Of a stretch of 64,000 nt of DNA, positions 51,195 to 60,750 are shown piece by piece; the first letter of the stretch is position 1; each line of letters begins with the position of its first letter. The notes below the pieces were generated by a model. It had not been told where the DNA came from. It saw only the letters and a list, made by a program, of their open reading frames with translations, and did no database searches. This DNA comes from Bacteroidales bacterium UBA5197 (GTDB taxonomy: Bacteria; Bacteroidota; Bacteroidia; Bacteroidales; Lentimicrobiaceae), in the NCBI GenBank assembly GCA_002412885.1, contig DHVX01000033.1:1-64000 (forward strand), in the 5' to 3' direction. Position numbers and translations under genes: made by a program.

Positions 51195-52325
51195 TTATAA
51201 ACGCTGTCCAAGCCGTTTTACCATAACTGCTTTCCATTGGGAAAAAGTTCCTTCAATGATTTTTTTGCGAGCCTCATCAACCAGCCAAAGGTAAAATGCA
51301 ATATTGTGCAGACTGGCAATCATGGGCCCCAGCATTTCGCCGGCAACGAAAAGGTGCCTCAGATATGCCCGGGTGTATGCAGAATCAACAAAAGATGTTC
51401 CTTCAGGATCAAGGGCTGAAAAATCGGCTTTCCATTTTTCGTTTTTCAGGTTGATTATGCCATTGCTGGTAAATATCATGCCATTGCGCCCGTTACGTGT
51501 CGGCATTACACAATCAAACATATCCACCCCCTGCGAAATGCCTTCCAGAATATTAATTGGTGTACCAACTCCCATAAGGTAACGAGGCTTATCTTTGGGT
51601 AAGATGTTGCACACCATCTCAGTAAATTCGTACATGATTTCTATCGGCTCTCCCACGGCAAGTCCTCCGATTGCATTGCCTTCTGCACCGCAGGAAGCTA
51701 TCTTTTCGGCCGACTGAATCCGTAAATCGCGGTAAACGCTGCCCTGAACTATGGGAAACAAAGCCTGGCGATATCCGTAAAGGTTTTCAGTTTCATTAAA
51801 ACGGGTTATGCAACGATCCAGCCAACGATGGGTCAGTTCCATAGATTTGCTTGCATATTCGTAATCGCAGGGATAGGGCGTACATTCATCAAAAGCCATC
51901 ATAATATCTGCTCCGATCACCCGCTGAATGTCCATTACCCGCTCAGGACTGAACATATGCTTTGAACCGTCGATATGCGATTGAAATACAACGCCTTCTT
52001 CTTTCATTTTCCGGCGATGGGCAAGCGAATAGACCTGATATCCGCCGCTGTCGGTAAGTATGGGTTTGTTCCACCCGTTGAATTTATGCAGGCCACCGGC
52101 TTCTTTCAGAATATCCAATCCCGGACGCAGGTACAAATGGTATGTATTGCCAAGAATAATTCGGGCTTTAACATCTTCATCCACATCGCGCATATGCACG
52201 GCTTTCACGGTTCCGGCTGTGCCTACAGGCATAAAAACGGGGGTTGCTATTTCGCCGTGATCGGTGGTGATTACTCCCACCCGGGCGTTGCTGGAAGTAT
52301 CGGTATGCGTAAGCCTGAAATCCAT
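51195..52325 (-). CDS. tgt: Queuine/preQ1 tRNA-guanine transglycosylase
   Basis: The enzyme exchanges guanine 34 in GUN anticodons for preQ1, a step to queuosine. The 376-residue protein contains PVFMPVGTAGTVKAV, GNTYHLYLRPGLDIL, ILTDSGGYQVYSL (nucleophile region), IMMAFDECTPYPC, the GGLAVGEP block, YLMGVGTPINILEGISQGVDMFDCVMPTRNGRNG and a zinc-binding-like C-terminal part. That part lacks the usual C-x-C-x-x-C here: the region reads ALDPEGTSFVDSAYTRAYLRHL, with serine and glycine-type substitutions where cysteines are expected. Confidence 0.92.
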   Translation of the reverse strand: MDFRLTHTDTSSNARVGVITTDHGEIATPVFMPVGTAGTVKAVHMRDVDEDVKARIILGNTYHLYLRPGLDILKEAGGLHKFNGWNKPILTDSGGYQVYSLAHRRKMKEEGVVFQSHIDGSKHMFSPERVMDIQRVIGADIMMAFDECTPYPCDYEYASKSMELTHRWLDRCITRFNETENLYGYRQALFPIVQGSVYRDLRIQSAEKIASCGAEGNAIGGLAVGEPIEIMYEFTEMVCNILPKDKPRYLMGVGTPINILEGISQGVDMFDCVMPTRNGRNGMIFTSNGIINLKNEKWKADFSALDPEGTSFVDSAYTRAYLRHLFVAGEMLGPMIASLHNIAFYLWLVDEARKKIIEGTFSQWKAVMVKRLGQRL

Positions 52326-52356
52326 GAAATGCTGTATATGCTTTGTTTAAAGGCTG

Positions 52357-52391
52357 CAAAGTTAGCAATCTTCTGCTGACTTTAGCTCAAA
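52357..52391 (-). promoter_or_regulatory. Putative promoter of tgt
   Basis: TTTG (52388-52391) and TAACTTTG (52357-52364) on the minus strand are 23 bases apart, at the upper end of the normal spacing. Start of transcription near 52350. Confidence 0.5.
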
Positions 52392-52440
52392 AGAAAGGAG
52401 AGCAGGCAGGCACCGGTTTGTGCATACCAACTCTCCTTTT
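52392..52440 (-). terminator. Intrinsic terminator at the end of the glucan locus
   Basis: AAAGGAGAG...CTCTCCTTT forms a 9-bp stem with a long loop that itself can pair (GCAGGCAGGCACC region). It lies after the stop of the GH3 beta-glucosidase and closes the locus. Confidence 0.7.
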
Positions 52441-52472
52441 AATTATTGAAAGTACTTGTCTGTGCTGACTTT

Positions 52473-54824
52473 TTATTTCTTTTTCTTCTCTGAATGAGCA
52501 ATTACTTTGGTTTCCGATACTTTAAACTGCAGCGAAAGTTTGCCTGTCATCAATCTGAAATCGCCTTTTTCAAGTATGGTTTCATTGTTGATGTTAACAA
52601 AAGCAAGGTCGCTAACCGGAATTTCGAAAGCAACCGTTTGTGTTTCGCCGGGTTGCAGCAGAATTTTTGTAAATGCCCTCAACCGTTTTACAGGAGGAGT
52701 GTTGGATGCAATGCTGTCGCTCACAAAAACCTGAAGCACTTCCATGCCTGCCTTGCCTGAATTGTTATGAATCCTGACCTTCCCCTTTATGGTTTCGGTG
52801 GATGTATAATCCGTTTTATCAATGCTGAGTTCGCTGTAATCGAATTTAGAGTAACTCAGTCCAAAACCAAAAGGATACTGGGGATTGAACCCGGTTTCTG
52901 CGGGAACTCCAACAATGGTCAGAGCTTCAGTATGTTTGTGGTAATAAGGCTCAAGACTGTAAGCGTATCGCGGGTAAGTATAAGGCAGTTTGCCAGATGG
53001 ATTGGCTTCACCGAAAAGGATACGTGCAAGCGCTTCTCCACCGTAGTTCCCTGGTAAATAGGTATTTAAGATGGCAGTGGTGAGTGGCTCAATGTTATTT
53101 ATTAATCTGGGTCTGCCTTGCACAAGTGCCATTATTACCGGCTTGCCTGAAGATGCCGCAACTTTTACCAACTCCTTCTGATTTGCTGATAATTCGAGAT
53201 CAGTCGCATTTCCCGGTGTTTCGGTGTATGAGTTTTCGCCCACACAAAGCACAATGTAATCGGCCTGCCGGGCTTTGGCAAGCAACAGATTCAGATCTTC
53301 TTTTTTCTCATTTCTGTAATCGTCAGTTCCAATATAACTAACTCCTTCAAACAGGGTAACATTTTCAGGAGAGGTTGAAAGCTCTTTAATTGCTTCATAG
53401 ATGGTAGAATGAGCTGCAGCAAATTCATCGACCAGGTTACCCTGCCATGAATAACTCCAGCCGCCGAGCATGGGACGCATGATGTTAGCAGCTGGTCCGC
53501 TGATCAGGATTTTCGCATCTTTTGATAACGGAAGGATATTGCCTTCGTTTTTTAACAGCGTTATAGATTCCAGTGCTGTACGTCGTGCGTCAGATGCAAA
53601 ATTCTCAGATGCAAATTCCGGGTAATCTTCCTGAAAAGTCATAGGTGTTTCAAAAAGTCCCAAAAGAAATTTGACTTTTAATATCCGGCTAACGGCATCG
53701 TCTATTCTTGACATGGGAATTTCACCTTCATTTACCAATTCAGTAACGTAGCCGGCAAAATCAAAATTATAGGGCACCATCGACATATCTATGCCTGCAT
53801 TGATGGCTATCTTTACAGCTTCTTTATGATTTTCTGCAATTTTATGTCTGGTGTGCAGATACTCAATGTCCTGCCAGTCAGTAACTACCAGTCCTGAAAA
53901 CTTCAATTCATTTTTGAGCAGATCAGTAAGCAGGTATTTGCTGGCATGCACGGGTAAACCATTAATTTCACCTGAGTTAACCATTAGGGTCATGGCTCCG
54001 TTTTCTACGGCCTTTTTGAATGATGGCAGGTGATATTCCCTCAGGACATTCATCGGTATTTGCGCAGGAGTGCGGTCTTTGCCGCTTAAAGTTTGCGAAT
54101 AACCGAAAAAATGTTTCATACAGGCAGCAATTCTGTTTTTGTCTGCCAGATTATTATCACGACCCTGAAGGCCTTGTATCAGCGCTTTTCCCATTTCGGC
54201 AGAAAGCAAAGGATCTTCGCCGAAGGTTTCCCATTGCCTTGGCCAGCGTGGATCTAAGCCAAGATCAAGCACCGGGCTGAAAGTCCATGGGCAGCCAATG
54301 GCGCGGGTTTCGTAGGCAGTAATTTCGCCCGCCCGCTCAATAAGTGCAGGATTCCAGGTAGCAGCCATACCTATTTGCTGAGGGAATAAAGTTGCTTCAG
54401 CAACATAGGAAGCCCCGTGAATCATATCCAGTCCATAGAGTACCGGGATTTTCAACCGCGTATTATTGGTCGAATATTCCTGAATCTGATGAATCAATCG
54501 ATTCCATTCTTTGCGGTCTCTGGCGCGGTTATTGGCGGTGTTCAGCACCGATCCCACGGGGTATTTGCCAAAGGCTGTCTTTAAAATATTGGTGTCAAGT
54601 ACCAATGGTTCGTCGCTCTCACGCGGACTCTTGCCAACAGTGAGTGCATCGATGGTTACCTGCATCATCTGTCCGGCTTTTTCCTCAAGCGTCATTTTGC
54701 TCAGCAGTTCTTTGATCTTCATGCCAATTTCGTGGTCGGGATCAGCCGTTTTTGAGTCTGATTTGCAGGAACTGAAAAGTAATATGCTGATTAAAATGGA
54801 AAAAAGTAAAATCTTTTGCTTCAT
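52473..54824 (-). CDS. bglX: Glycoside hydrolase family 3 beta-glucosidase (BglX-type lipoprotein)
   Basis: The enzyme is predicted to remove glucose from the ends of beta-glucan oligosaccharides. The 783-residue protein has a lipobox ending FSSC (lipidated C20), the GH3 N-terminal (alpha/beta)8 barrel with GLDMIHGASYVAEATLFPQ, DLGLDPRWPRQWETFGEDP, the KHFFGYS loop and nucleophile D316 in GLVVTDWQDIE, the second alpha/beta domain (ILISGPAAN...), and a C-terminal fibronectin-III-like domain (NNSGKAGMEVLQVFVSD). Start chosen at the ATG at 54824; the longer frame adds residues before the signal peptide. It is the last gene of the glucan utilisation locus. Confidence 0.93.
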   Translation of the reverse strand: MKQKILLFSILISILLFSSCKSDSKTADPDHEIGMKIKELLSKMTLEEKAGQMMQVTIDALTVGKSPRESDEPLVLDTNILKTAFGKYPVGSVLNTANNRARDRKEWNRLIHQIQEYSTNNTRLKIPVLYGLDMIHGASYVAEATLFPQQIGMAATWNPALIERAGEITAYETRAIGCPWTFSPVLDLGLDPRWPRQWETFGEDPLLSAEMGKALIQGLQGRDNNLADKNRIAACMKHFFGYSQTLSGKDRTPAQIPMNVLREYHLPSFKKAVENGAMTLMVNSGEINGLPVHASKYLLTDLLKNELKFSGLVVTDWQDIEYLHTRHKIAENHKEAVKIAINAGIDMSMVPYNFDFAGYVTELVNEGEIPMSRIDDAVSRILKVKFLLGLFETPMTFQEDYPEFASENFASDARRTALESITLLKNEGNILPLSKDAKILISGPAANIMRPMLGGWSYSWQGNLVDEFAAAHSTIYEAIKELSTSPENVTLFEGVSYIGTDDYRNEKKEDLNLLLAKARQADYIVLCVGENSYTETPGNATDLELSANQKELVKVAASSGKPVIMALVQGRPRLINNIEPLTTAILNTYLPGNYGGEALARILFGEANPSGKLPYTYPRYAYSLEPYYHKHTEALTIVGVPAETGFNPQYPFGFGLSYSKFDYSELSIDKTDYTSTETIKGKVRIHNNSGKAGMEVLQVFVSDSIASNTPPVKRLRAFTKILLQPGETQTVAFEIPVSDLAFVNINNETILEKGDFRLMTGKLSLQFKVSETKVIAHSEKKKK

Positions 54825-54993
54825 CTTTTTGTAGTGAATTAATTTTATCCGGAAAATTTCCTGCAAGTATTTCAATGTAAATTCGTTGACACAATTTTTC
54901 CGTTAATCCAGGAAAGAATCTCAGATTTATGCCATCCCCTGAGCTGCGAAGAAAAATGTGGCTTTTAGGAATAGGTTTGACCAGGAAGGAATT

Positions 54994-55776
54994 TTACTTT
55001 TTCTGATAAACCCTTACATAATCAACTTCCATAATGGCTTCATTGAGCATCGGGTCTATGCCCTCTCTGCCGCCCCAGTTACCGCCAATGGCTATGTTCA
55101 GGATGATGTAGAAAGGTTTGTCGAATGGCCAGGTTAAGAAATCACTTTTTTGGTCATTCACGAAGGTGAAGTATTTTTCGTTATCGATAAAAAAATCGAT
55201 CTTCGATTCGCTCCATTCCACTGCATAAACGTGAAACTTCTCCGAAAAGTCAGGGATTGTCAGGCTTTTACCGACCTGTGTGCCAATTGAATGGTTGTAA
55301 GCCCCGGTATGAACAGTCCCATGCACAACACCCGGGTCGAAACCAACGTGTTCCATAATGTCAATTTCCCCGCATTCCGGCCAGCCACTATAGGTCCATT
55401 CAGCCGGCAACATCCAAAAGGCTGGCCAGGTGCCCACTCCTTTAGGTAACTTAACACTGGCTTCAATCCTTCCATACAGAAAATCCCTTTTGTTTTTGGT
55501 GACCAGACGGGCTGATGTCCATACATCTCCGTTTTTTACAGCCCTGATGGTGAGAATGCCGTCTTTTATACTTGAGTTTTCGAGAGAACGCGTGTAATTC
55601 TGCAATTCGTTGTTTCCCCAGCCATGGCTGCCGGTCTCGTAATCCCAGTTCTCTGATGACGGAGCTCCGTTTTGCTCAAACTCATCCGACCAGATCAAAT
55701 GGTAATTATCCTGAGCCGCCAGCTTAAATAAGCTGACAAAGCTGAGGATCAGGATAATGAGGGCTGTTTTTTTCAT
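54994..55776 (-). CDS. Glycoside hydrolase family 16 endo-beta-1,3(4)-glucanase
   Basis: The 260-residue protein has a signal peptide (cleavage near LAAQ) and a single GH16 jelly-roll domain. The catalytic stretch GEIDIMEHVG has the nucleophile E137 and acid/base E142 with the intervening D; WPAFWMLP, GWGNNELQNYT and VEWSESKIDFFIDNE are typical of the laminarinase subfamily. The E-x-D-x-x-E form (with one extra residue, M) is usual for bacterial beta-1,3-glucanases. There is no lipobox, so it may be periplasmic or secreted. The ATG at 55776 gives a clean signal peptide; an upstream frame to 55890 does not. It lies between susD and the GH3 gene. Confidence 0.93.
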   Translation of the reverse strand: MKKTALIILILSFVSLFKLAAQDNYHLIWSDEFEQNGAPSSENWDYETGSHGWGNNELQNYTRSLENSSIKDGILTIRAVKNGDVWTSARLVTKNKRDFLYGRIEASVKLPKGVGTWPAFWMLPAEWTYSGWPECGEIDIMEHVGFDPGVVHGTVHTGAYNHSIGTQVGKSLTIPDFSEKFHVYAVEWSESKIDFFIDNEKYFTFVNDQKSDFLTWPFDKPFYIILNIAIGGNWGGREGIDPMLNEAIMEVDYVRVYQKK

Positions 55777-56002
55777 TAAATTGTTTTTTTTTACACCGAT
55801 GAGGTTACCGGAGCATAAGTGCCAAATACTTAAACTTACCGCTAATTTCCATTTACGGATATTTTCGGGTCCCTTAAGTTTTGTATTCATTCAGCGATTG
55901 CTCCGGTATCTCATCGTGCTTACTAAACCAACCAACCAAGGTTATCTTCAATTTTTTTGTCTGTTTTGTAATCAGATTTCTTTTAAAAAGTAATCTGTGT
56001 TA

Positions 56003-57559
56003 TCAGTATCCCTGATTTTGAATAAACGTTCCGGCGGAAAGGTCCATTTCAGATTGAGGGATAGGCAGAAATCCTTTGGTGGTAGCGTTAAAGGTAACAT
56101 CAAACAACTGCTGATCGCCTACATAATTAGGCCCTCTGATTCCTGAATGGCTAAGTGTGCTGTTGGCAAATGCAATTCCTTTGCGCAATACATCAAAGTA
56201 GCGAATGCCTTCCAGCGAAAGCTCAAGCCTGCGTTCCTTGTATATGTTTTCAGGAGTAGCCGGAATGCTTCCCAGTCCAACCCTTGCTCTTACACGGTCG
56301 AGGTATTGCTGGGCATTGCCGCTGCCGAGTTCGGCAGCCATAAGCAATACATCCGAAAAACGGATTACTCTGTGGTTGCAGGTGCGGTTCAGCTCAAACT
56401 GACCGCTTGATCCCCAATGTTCAGCATCTGAACTGTACTTTTTCGAGAAATAGCCGGTATGCTGATACCCGATAGATAGTGACCCATCAAGTTCTTCCTG
56501 TGTAAGAACAGTATGAACGTATCTGGGGTCACTGCTGATGTCATTTACAAGTTTCTGACTGACAGTTCCGAAGCTCCATCCGCGGTTCCATTTCTGTGAT
56601 CCGGAAACTCTGGGGCCCAACATCTGAGCTGAAAGATTGCCTTCGCCGCCCCTTACATAACCCCAATCCCACCAGGGAGGAGTGTCACCATAAGAAATTT
56701 CAAATACTGATTCTTTTCCGTTTTCACCAGCCAATTTGAAATTCTGAGCATAGTCTGCAAGCAGATCATGTCCACTGGTGGCAATCAATTCATCGAGATA
56801 ATTGACCAAAACACCTTTGTTTATTACAGCACTTCCTGCCATCAGGTCTTTGTTATAAACACCGTTGTAAAATAGGTAAACCCTTGCCAGTAATGCCTGA
56901 GCTGCCCATTTGGTAACCCTTCCGGCTTCAGCCGAAGGAACAGATGCCGGCAGATCGGCCATAGCTTCGGTCAGATCAAGTGCAATCTGATTGTACACCT
57001 GCTCGGGTGTAGCCTGCGGTTGATTGTATTCCGAAGGCCCGGCCAGAGTGCGCGTAAGCAAAGGAATGTTCTCAAAATAAGCAACCTGCTCAAAATAGAA
57101 ATATGCCCTCAGAAACTTGCTTTCGGCAATCAACCTTTTCTTGAAATCTGCAGAGGCATCCACGCCTTCAATTTTTTCGATCAGCAGATTAGCTCTGTAA
57201 ATTCCTGTGTAATTCTTCAGCCAGATGGCATGAACAATTTTGCTGGTTGGGGGAATATTGAAGTTATTTAGTTCATTTTCATCCTGGCCATCGTTGGCAT
57301 CAGCTCCGCCGGCATAAGAGTCATCGGAGAGAATGTCGGAAATTACGATAAATGGGGCCCATGAAACTCCAGGAGTTTCCTGATAACCAAGTACATCGTA
57401 AACAGCTACAAGAGCCTGAATGGCTTGGTCCTCGGTTTTATAGAAGGAAGTGGTTACCTCCTGATCTAATGGTTTCAGGTCAAGGAAATCCTTGTTGCAT
57501 GCCGATAAAAGCGTAATCAGCGAAAATATACCGACAATTTTATAAGTGATTTTTTTCAT
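56003..57559 (-). CDS. SusD/RagB-family outer-membrane glycan-binding lipoprotein
   Basis: The 518-residue protein has lipobox LLSAC and the tetratricopeptide-like helical core of SusD (DFLDLKPLDQEVTTSFYKTEDQAI near the N-terminus, AESKFLRAYFYF, TKWAAQALLARVYLF, RFSDVLLMAAEL, ERRLELSLEGIRYFDVLRKG). It caps the SusC barrel and captures oligosaccharides at the cell surface. The ATG at 57559 is taken as start: the frame goes on to 57640 but those residues overlap the end of susC. The gap to susC is 19 bases. Confidence 0.95.
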   Translation of the reverse strand: MKKITYKIVGIFSLITLLSACNKDFLDLKPLDQEVTTSFYKTEDQAIQALVAVYDVLGYQETPGVSWAPFIVISDILSDDSYAGGADANDGQDENELNNFNIPPTSKIVHAIWLKNYTGIYRANLLIEKIEGVDASADFKKRLIAESKFLRAYFYFEQVAYFENIPLLTRTLAGPSEYNQPQATPEQVYNQIALDLTEAMADLPASVPSAEAGRVTKWAAQALLARVYLFYNGVYNKDLMAGSAVINKGVLVNYLDELIATSGHDLLADYAQNFKLAGENGKESVFEISYGDTPPWWDWGYVRGGEGNLSAQMLGPRVSGSQKWNRGWSFGTVSQKLVNDISSDPRYVHTVLTQEELDGSLSIGYQHTGYFSKKYSSDAEHWGSSGQFELNRTCNHRVIRFSDVLLMAAELGSGNAQQYLDRVRARVGLGSIPATPENIYKERRLELSLEGIRYFDVLRKGIAFANSTLSHSGIRGPNYVGDQQLFDVTFNATTKGFLPIPQSEMDLSAGTFIQNQGY

Positions 57560-57578
57560 GTTCTGATTTTTTTGCTGG

Positions 57579-60500
57579 TTAGAAAGAAATGGATGTTCCC
57601 AAACGCCAGGTTCTAGCCTGAGGGTAAATACCACGGTCAATTCCTATATCGAATGAACTTCTGGCACCAATTTCAGGATCTGCACCAGTGTATTTGGTGA
57701 ACGTCAGAAGGTTTTCAGCTGACACATAGAATCTCCAGGTTGAAGCACCCATTCTCCTCAGTAAGCCCGAAGGAAGCGTGTATCCTATCTGAACATTTTT
57801 CACCCTGAGGTATGATCCATCCTCTATGTAGAGGTCAGATACACGGTAATTGTTATTTACATCAATCCATGTGTATCTGGGTACTTCGGTTGAAGTGCCT
57901 TCAGCAGTCCAGCGATCCAGAATTGCAGTTGTACGATTGGTGTAGCGGAGATCCTGTCGCTGGCTTCCGTTAAAGATTTCATTTCCTAGGGTTCCGATCA
58001 GAAGAATTGAGAAATCAAAATTCCTGTATTCGGCTGAAGCGTTAAAGCCCAGTGTCCAGTCAGGGGTTGGATTCCCGATCATTGTGCGGTCATCGGCATC
58101 AATTTTACCATCACCGTTTATATCCACAAAGCGAACATCACCTGGCTTCGCATTTGGCTGAAGTACCTGTCCGGTACTTCCGATATGCTGAAATATTTCG
58201 GATTGATTCTGGAATAATCCATCTGTTTTGTATCCCCAGAAATAAGCAATCGGTAAGCCTTCTTCAGCTCTGGTTACAGCACCTGCAATAGCCCAGCTGG
58301 CTCCCGGAAGTACTTTTTCTTCGTTACCGATTTTTGTCATTTTGTTTTTGTTGTATGATGCATTCACACCAAAAGCATAGCGAAATTCTTTCACCTTGTG
58401 GCGCCAGTTTACCGATACTTCTACTCCGCGGTTTTCTACGCTTCCAACATTTGCAACCGGTGCATCGTTGCCAACATGGCCCGGTATCGGAATTCTTTCC
58501 AGAAGACCACTGGTTGTTTTTATGTAATAGTCAACAGTTGCAAGGAGCCGGTTATTGAATGCAGCCAGATCGATGGCAATGTCAGTTTGAATTGATTCTT
58601 CCCAGCGGATATCGGCATTTTCAATGTATGAAGGAGAAGCTCCTACAATTCTTCCTGATCCGAAAATGTAACCTCTGCTTTTGTTAATGGTTGAAATAAA
58701 CTGGTAATCACCAATTTCCTGGTTTCCGTTTATTCCCCAGGATGCTCTGAATTTCACCTGATCAAGATTTTTGATTTTCGGGAAGAAACTTTCGTCACTC
58801 GCTACCCATGAAACGCCGAGGGATGGAAAAATACCAAAGCGGTTGTTGGCTCCGAATTTTGAAGAGCCATCTCTTCTGAGAATACCGGTAAATGAATATT
58901 TACTTTTGTAGTCATAATTTATCCTGCCAAAGACAGATGCCAGTGCTGAATGTGCGGCACCACCAGTGGCAACCCAAACGGTATCGGTAGCCATGTTCAG
59001 ATAAACATTGTCAGGATCGAAAAGAGGCACCTTGGCATTGAAGCCGGTGAGGTTTTCGTATTTGAATTTACTTGCGGTTGTTCCGGCAAGCAATGAAAAG
59101 TTATGGTCGCTTATCTGCTTTGTGTAAGAAATGGTATTTTCCCATTGCCATGTGAAATAACGGTCGATGCCTTTACTTACTGAAGTTTTGTCAATATTTA
59201 ATTGTGCACCGTTCAGGTAATACAGAGGTCTGTAACTGTCGTTGAGCACATAAGCCAGGTCAATTCCAAGGCTGGTATTTATTTTTAGCCCTTTGATAAT
59301 TTCAGCTTCACCGAAAATGCTACCTACAATTTTATCAACCCGGGTTTCTCCGGTCTGAATTTCAAGCAATGCGAGCGGGTTAACAACCTCAGCACCAACA
59401 TAATTTGATATTCCATATGTTCTGCCAAGTTTATCTTTTACTACCGGCTCATTTGAGTAAGGAGGAAGGCTGAGATTATCAGGATTTTCTTCGTACAATG
59501 GAGTTAAAGGATCGAGATTGAGGGCACTGCTGTATGCTCCGTTAAACGATTCATTGCTTCCGATTCCTCTTCTGATGATGTGAGTATAAGATAGGTTGTT
59601 TCCAAAACTGAAAACTTTGTTTACCTGACTTTTTGTGTTGAGACGTGCTGTAATTCTGTCGAATTGCGACTTCTCTCCGCCTATGATTCCCTGTTGTGAA
59701 AAATACGACATGGAAGATGCATAGGTTGTTTTTTCATTTCCGCCTGTAATTGAAACCTCATGGTTTTGCATGGGAGCATTTTTAACAAAAAGATGTTCCT
59801 GCCAGTTGGTGTTGTGTGCGGGTATTTCGTTCAGATCAAAAGGTTCTGTAAGCCCTGCATTGCGGGCACCTTCATTCATAATCATGCGGTATTGATCACT
59901 GTCGAGCATTTCAAGTTTTTTGGCAACATTCTGTATGCCGGTGTATCCGGAATAAGTGATGCTCATTTTTCCGGCTTTACCTGATTTGGTGGTGATAAGA
60001 ACAACTCCGTTGGCAGCTCTGGCTCCGTAAATCGCTGCCGATGCTGCATCTTTTAGTACATCAATTGACTCAATGTCACCGGGATTCAGATAGTCAATTC
60101 CGCCAACAGCAATTCCGTCAACAATATACAGGGGGTTTGCATTTCCTGTTGTACCTGCTCCGCGTATGCGGATGGTTGGTGCTTCTCCGGGTTGTCCCGA
60201 AAGGTTGGTTACCTGAACTCCGGCGGTGCGGCCTTGCATAGCCTGATCAATTCGGAGAACGGGTGTTGAAGTAATTTCCTGTGAAGTTACACTGGAAATA
60301 GCTCCGGTAACTACTTTCTTCTTTTGGGTTCCGTAACCGACTACAACCAACTCGCTCAGCTGGGTAACTTCAGGAATGAGTACCAGATTGATTGCAGTCC
60401 TGTTGTTAATCTGGATTCTCTGAGTTGTGAATCCTATAAATGATATTTCAAGGGTTGCCGATGGGCTTGAAACGGTGAGAGAATATTTGCCGTCAATGTC

Positions 60501-60671
60501 GGTCGTGGTCCCTTTGAATGTGCCTGCCTCAACAACGGTTACTCCGGGCATTCCCAATCCCGATTCTTTATCGGTAATGATGCCGGTAACCGTGTGATTC
60601 TGTGCAAATAATACACCTGCGTTCAGAAGGGACATTACTATTATGAGTAATTTGTAAAGGTGTGTTCTCAT
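57579..60671 (-). CDS. SusC/RagA-family TonB-linked outer-membrane transporter
   Basis: The 1030-residue protein has a signal peptide (to about LFAQ), a carboxypeptidase-regulatory-like domain (about 24-110), the SusC signature and TonB-dependent plug (LSELVVVGYGTQKKKVVTGAIS, LRIDQAMQGRTAGVQV, TIRIRGAGTTGNANPLYIVDG, DIESIDVLKDAASAAIYGARAANGVVLI), then a 22-strand-type barrel ending with a terminal aromatic strand (WRLGTSISF). It imports glucan oligosaccharides with the SusD lid, energised by TonB. Size fits the family. It follows the GH16 lipoprotein gene by 79 bases, and no separate promoter is apparent. Confidence 0.96.
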   Translation of the reverse strand: MRTHLYKLLIIVMSLLNAGVLFAQNHTVTGIITDKESGLGMPGVTVVEAGTFKGTTTDIDGKYSLTVSSPSATLEISFIGFTTQRIQINNRTAINLVLIPEVTQLSELVVVGYGTQKKKVVTGAISSVTSQEITSTPVLRIDQAMQGRTAGVQVTNLSGQPGEAPTIRIRGAGTTGNANPLYIVDGIAVGGIDYLNPGDIESIDVLKDAASAAIYGARAANGVVLITTKSGKAGKMSITYSGYTGIQNVAKKLEMLDSDQYRMIMNEGARNAGLTEPFDLNEIPAHNTNWQEHLFVKNAPMQNHEVSITGGNEKTTYASSMSYFSQQGIIGGEKSQFDRITARLNTKSQVNKVFSFGNNLSYTHIIRRGIGSNESFNGAYSSALNLDPLTPLYEENPDNLSLPPYSNEPVVKDKLGRTYGISNYVGAEVVNPLALLEIQTGETRVDKIVGSIFGEAEIIKGLKINTSLGIDLAYVLNDSYRPLYYLNGAQLNIDKTSVSKGIDRYFTWQWENTISYTKQISDHNFSLLAGTTASKFKYENLTGFNAKVPLFDPDNVYLNMATDTVWVATGGAAHSALASVFGRINYDYKSKYSFTGILRRDGSSKFGANNRFGIFPSLGVSWVASDESFFPKIKNLDQVKFRASWGINGNQEIGDYQFISTINKSRGYIFGSGRIVGASPSYIENADIRWEESIQTDIAIDLAAFNNRLLATVDYYIKTTSGLLERIPIPGHVGNDAPVANVGSVENRGVEVSVNWRHKVKEFRYAFGVNASYNKNKMTKIGNEEKVLPGASWAIAGAVTRAEEGLPIAYFWGYKTDGLFQNQSEIFQHIGSTGQVLQPNAKPGDVRFVDINGDGKIDADDRTMIGNPTPDWTLGFNASAEYRNFDFSILLIGTLGNEIFNGSQRQDLRYTNRTTAILDRWTAEGTSTEVPRYTWIDVNNNYRVSDLYIEDGSYLRVKNVQIGYTLPSGLLRRMGASTWRFYVSAENLLTFTKYTGADPEIGARSSFDIGIDRGIYPQARTWRLGTSISF

Positions 60672-60750
60672 CAGTTTTCAGATTAAGAATTAAATTCTTT
60701 TCTTGTTTGGTTGATTGTGTGTGGTTGATTTATGAAGAATCTGCTGAAAA

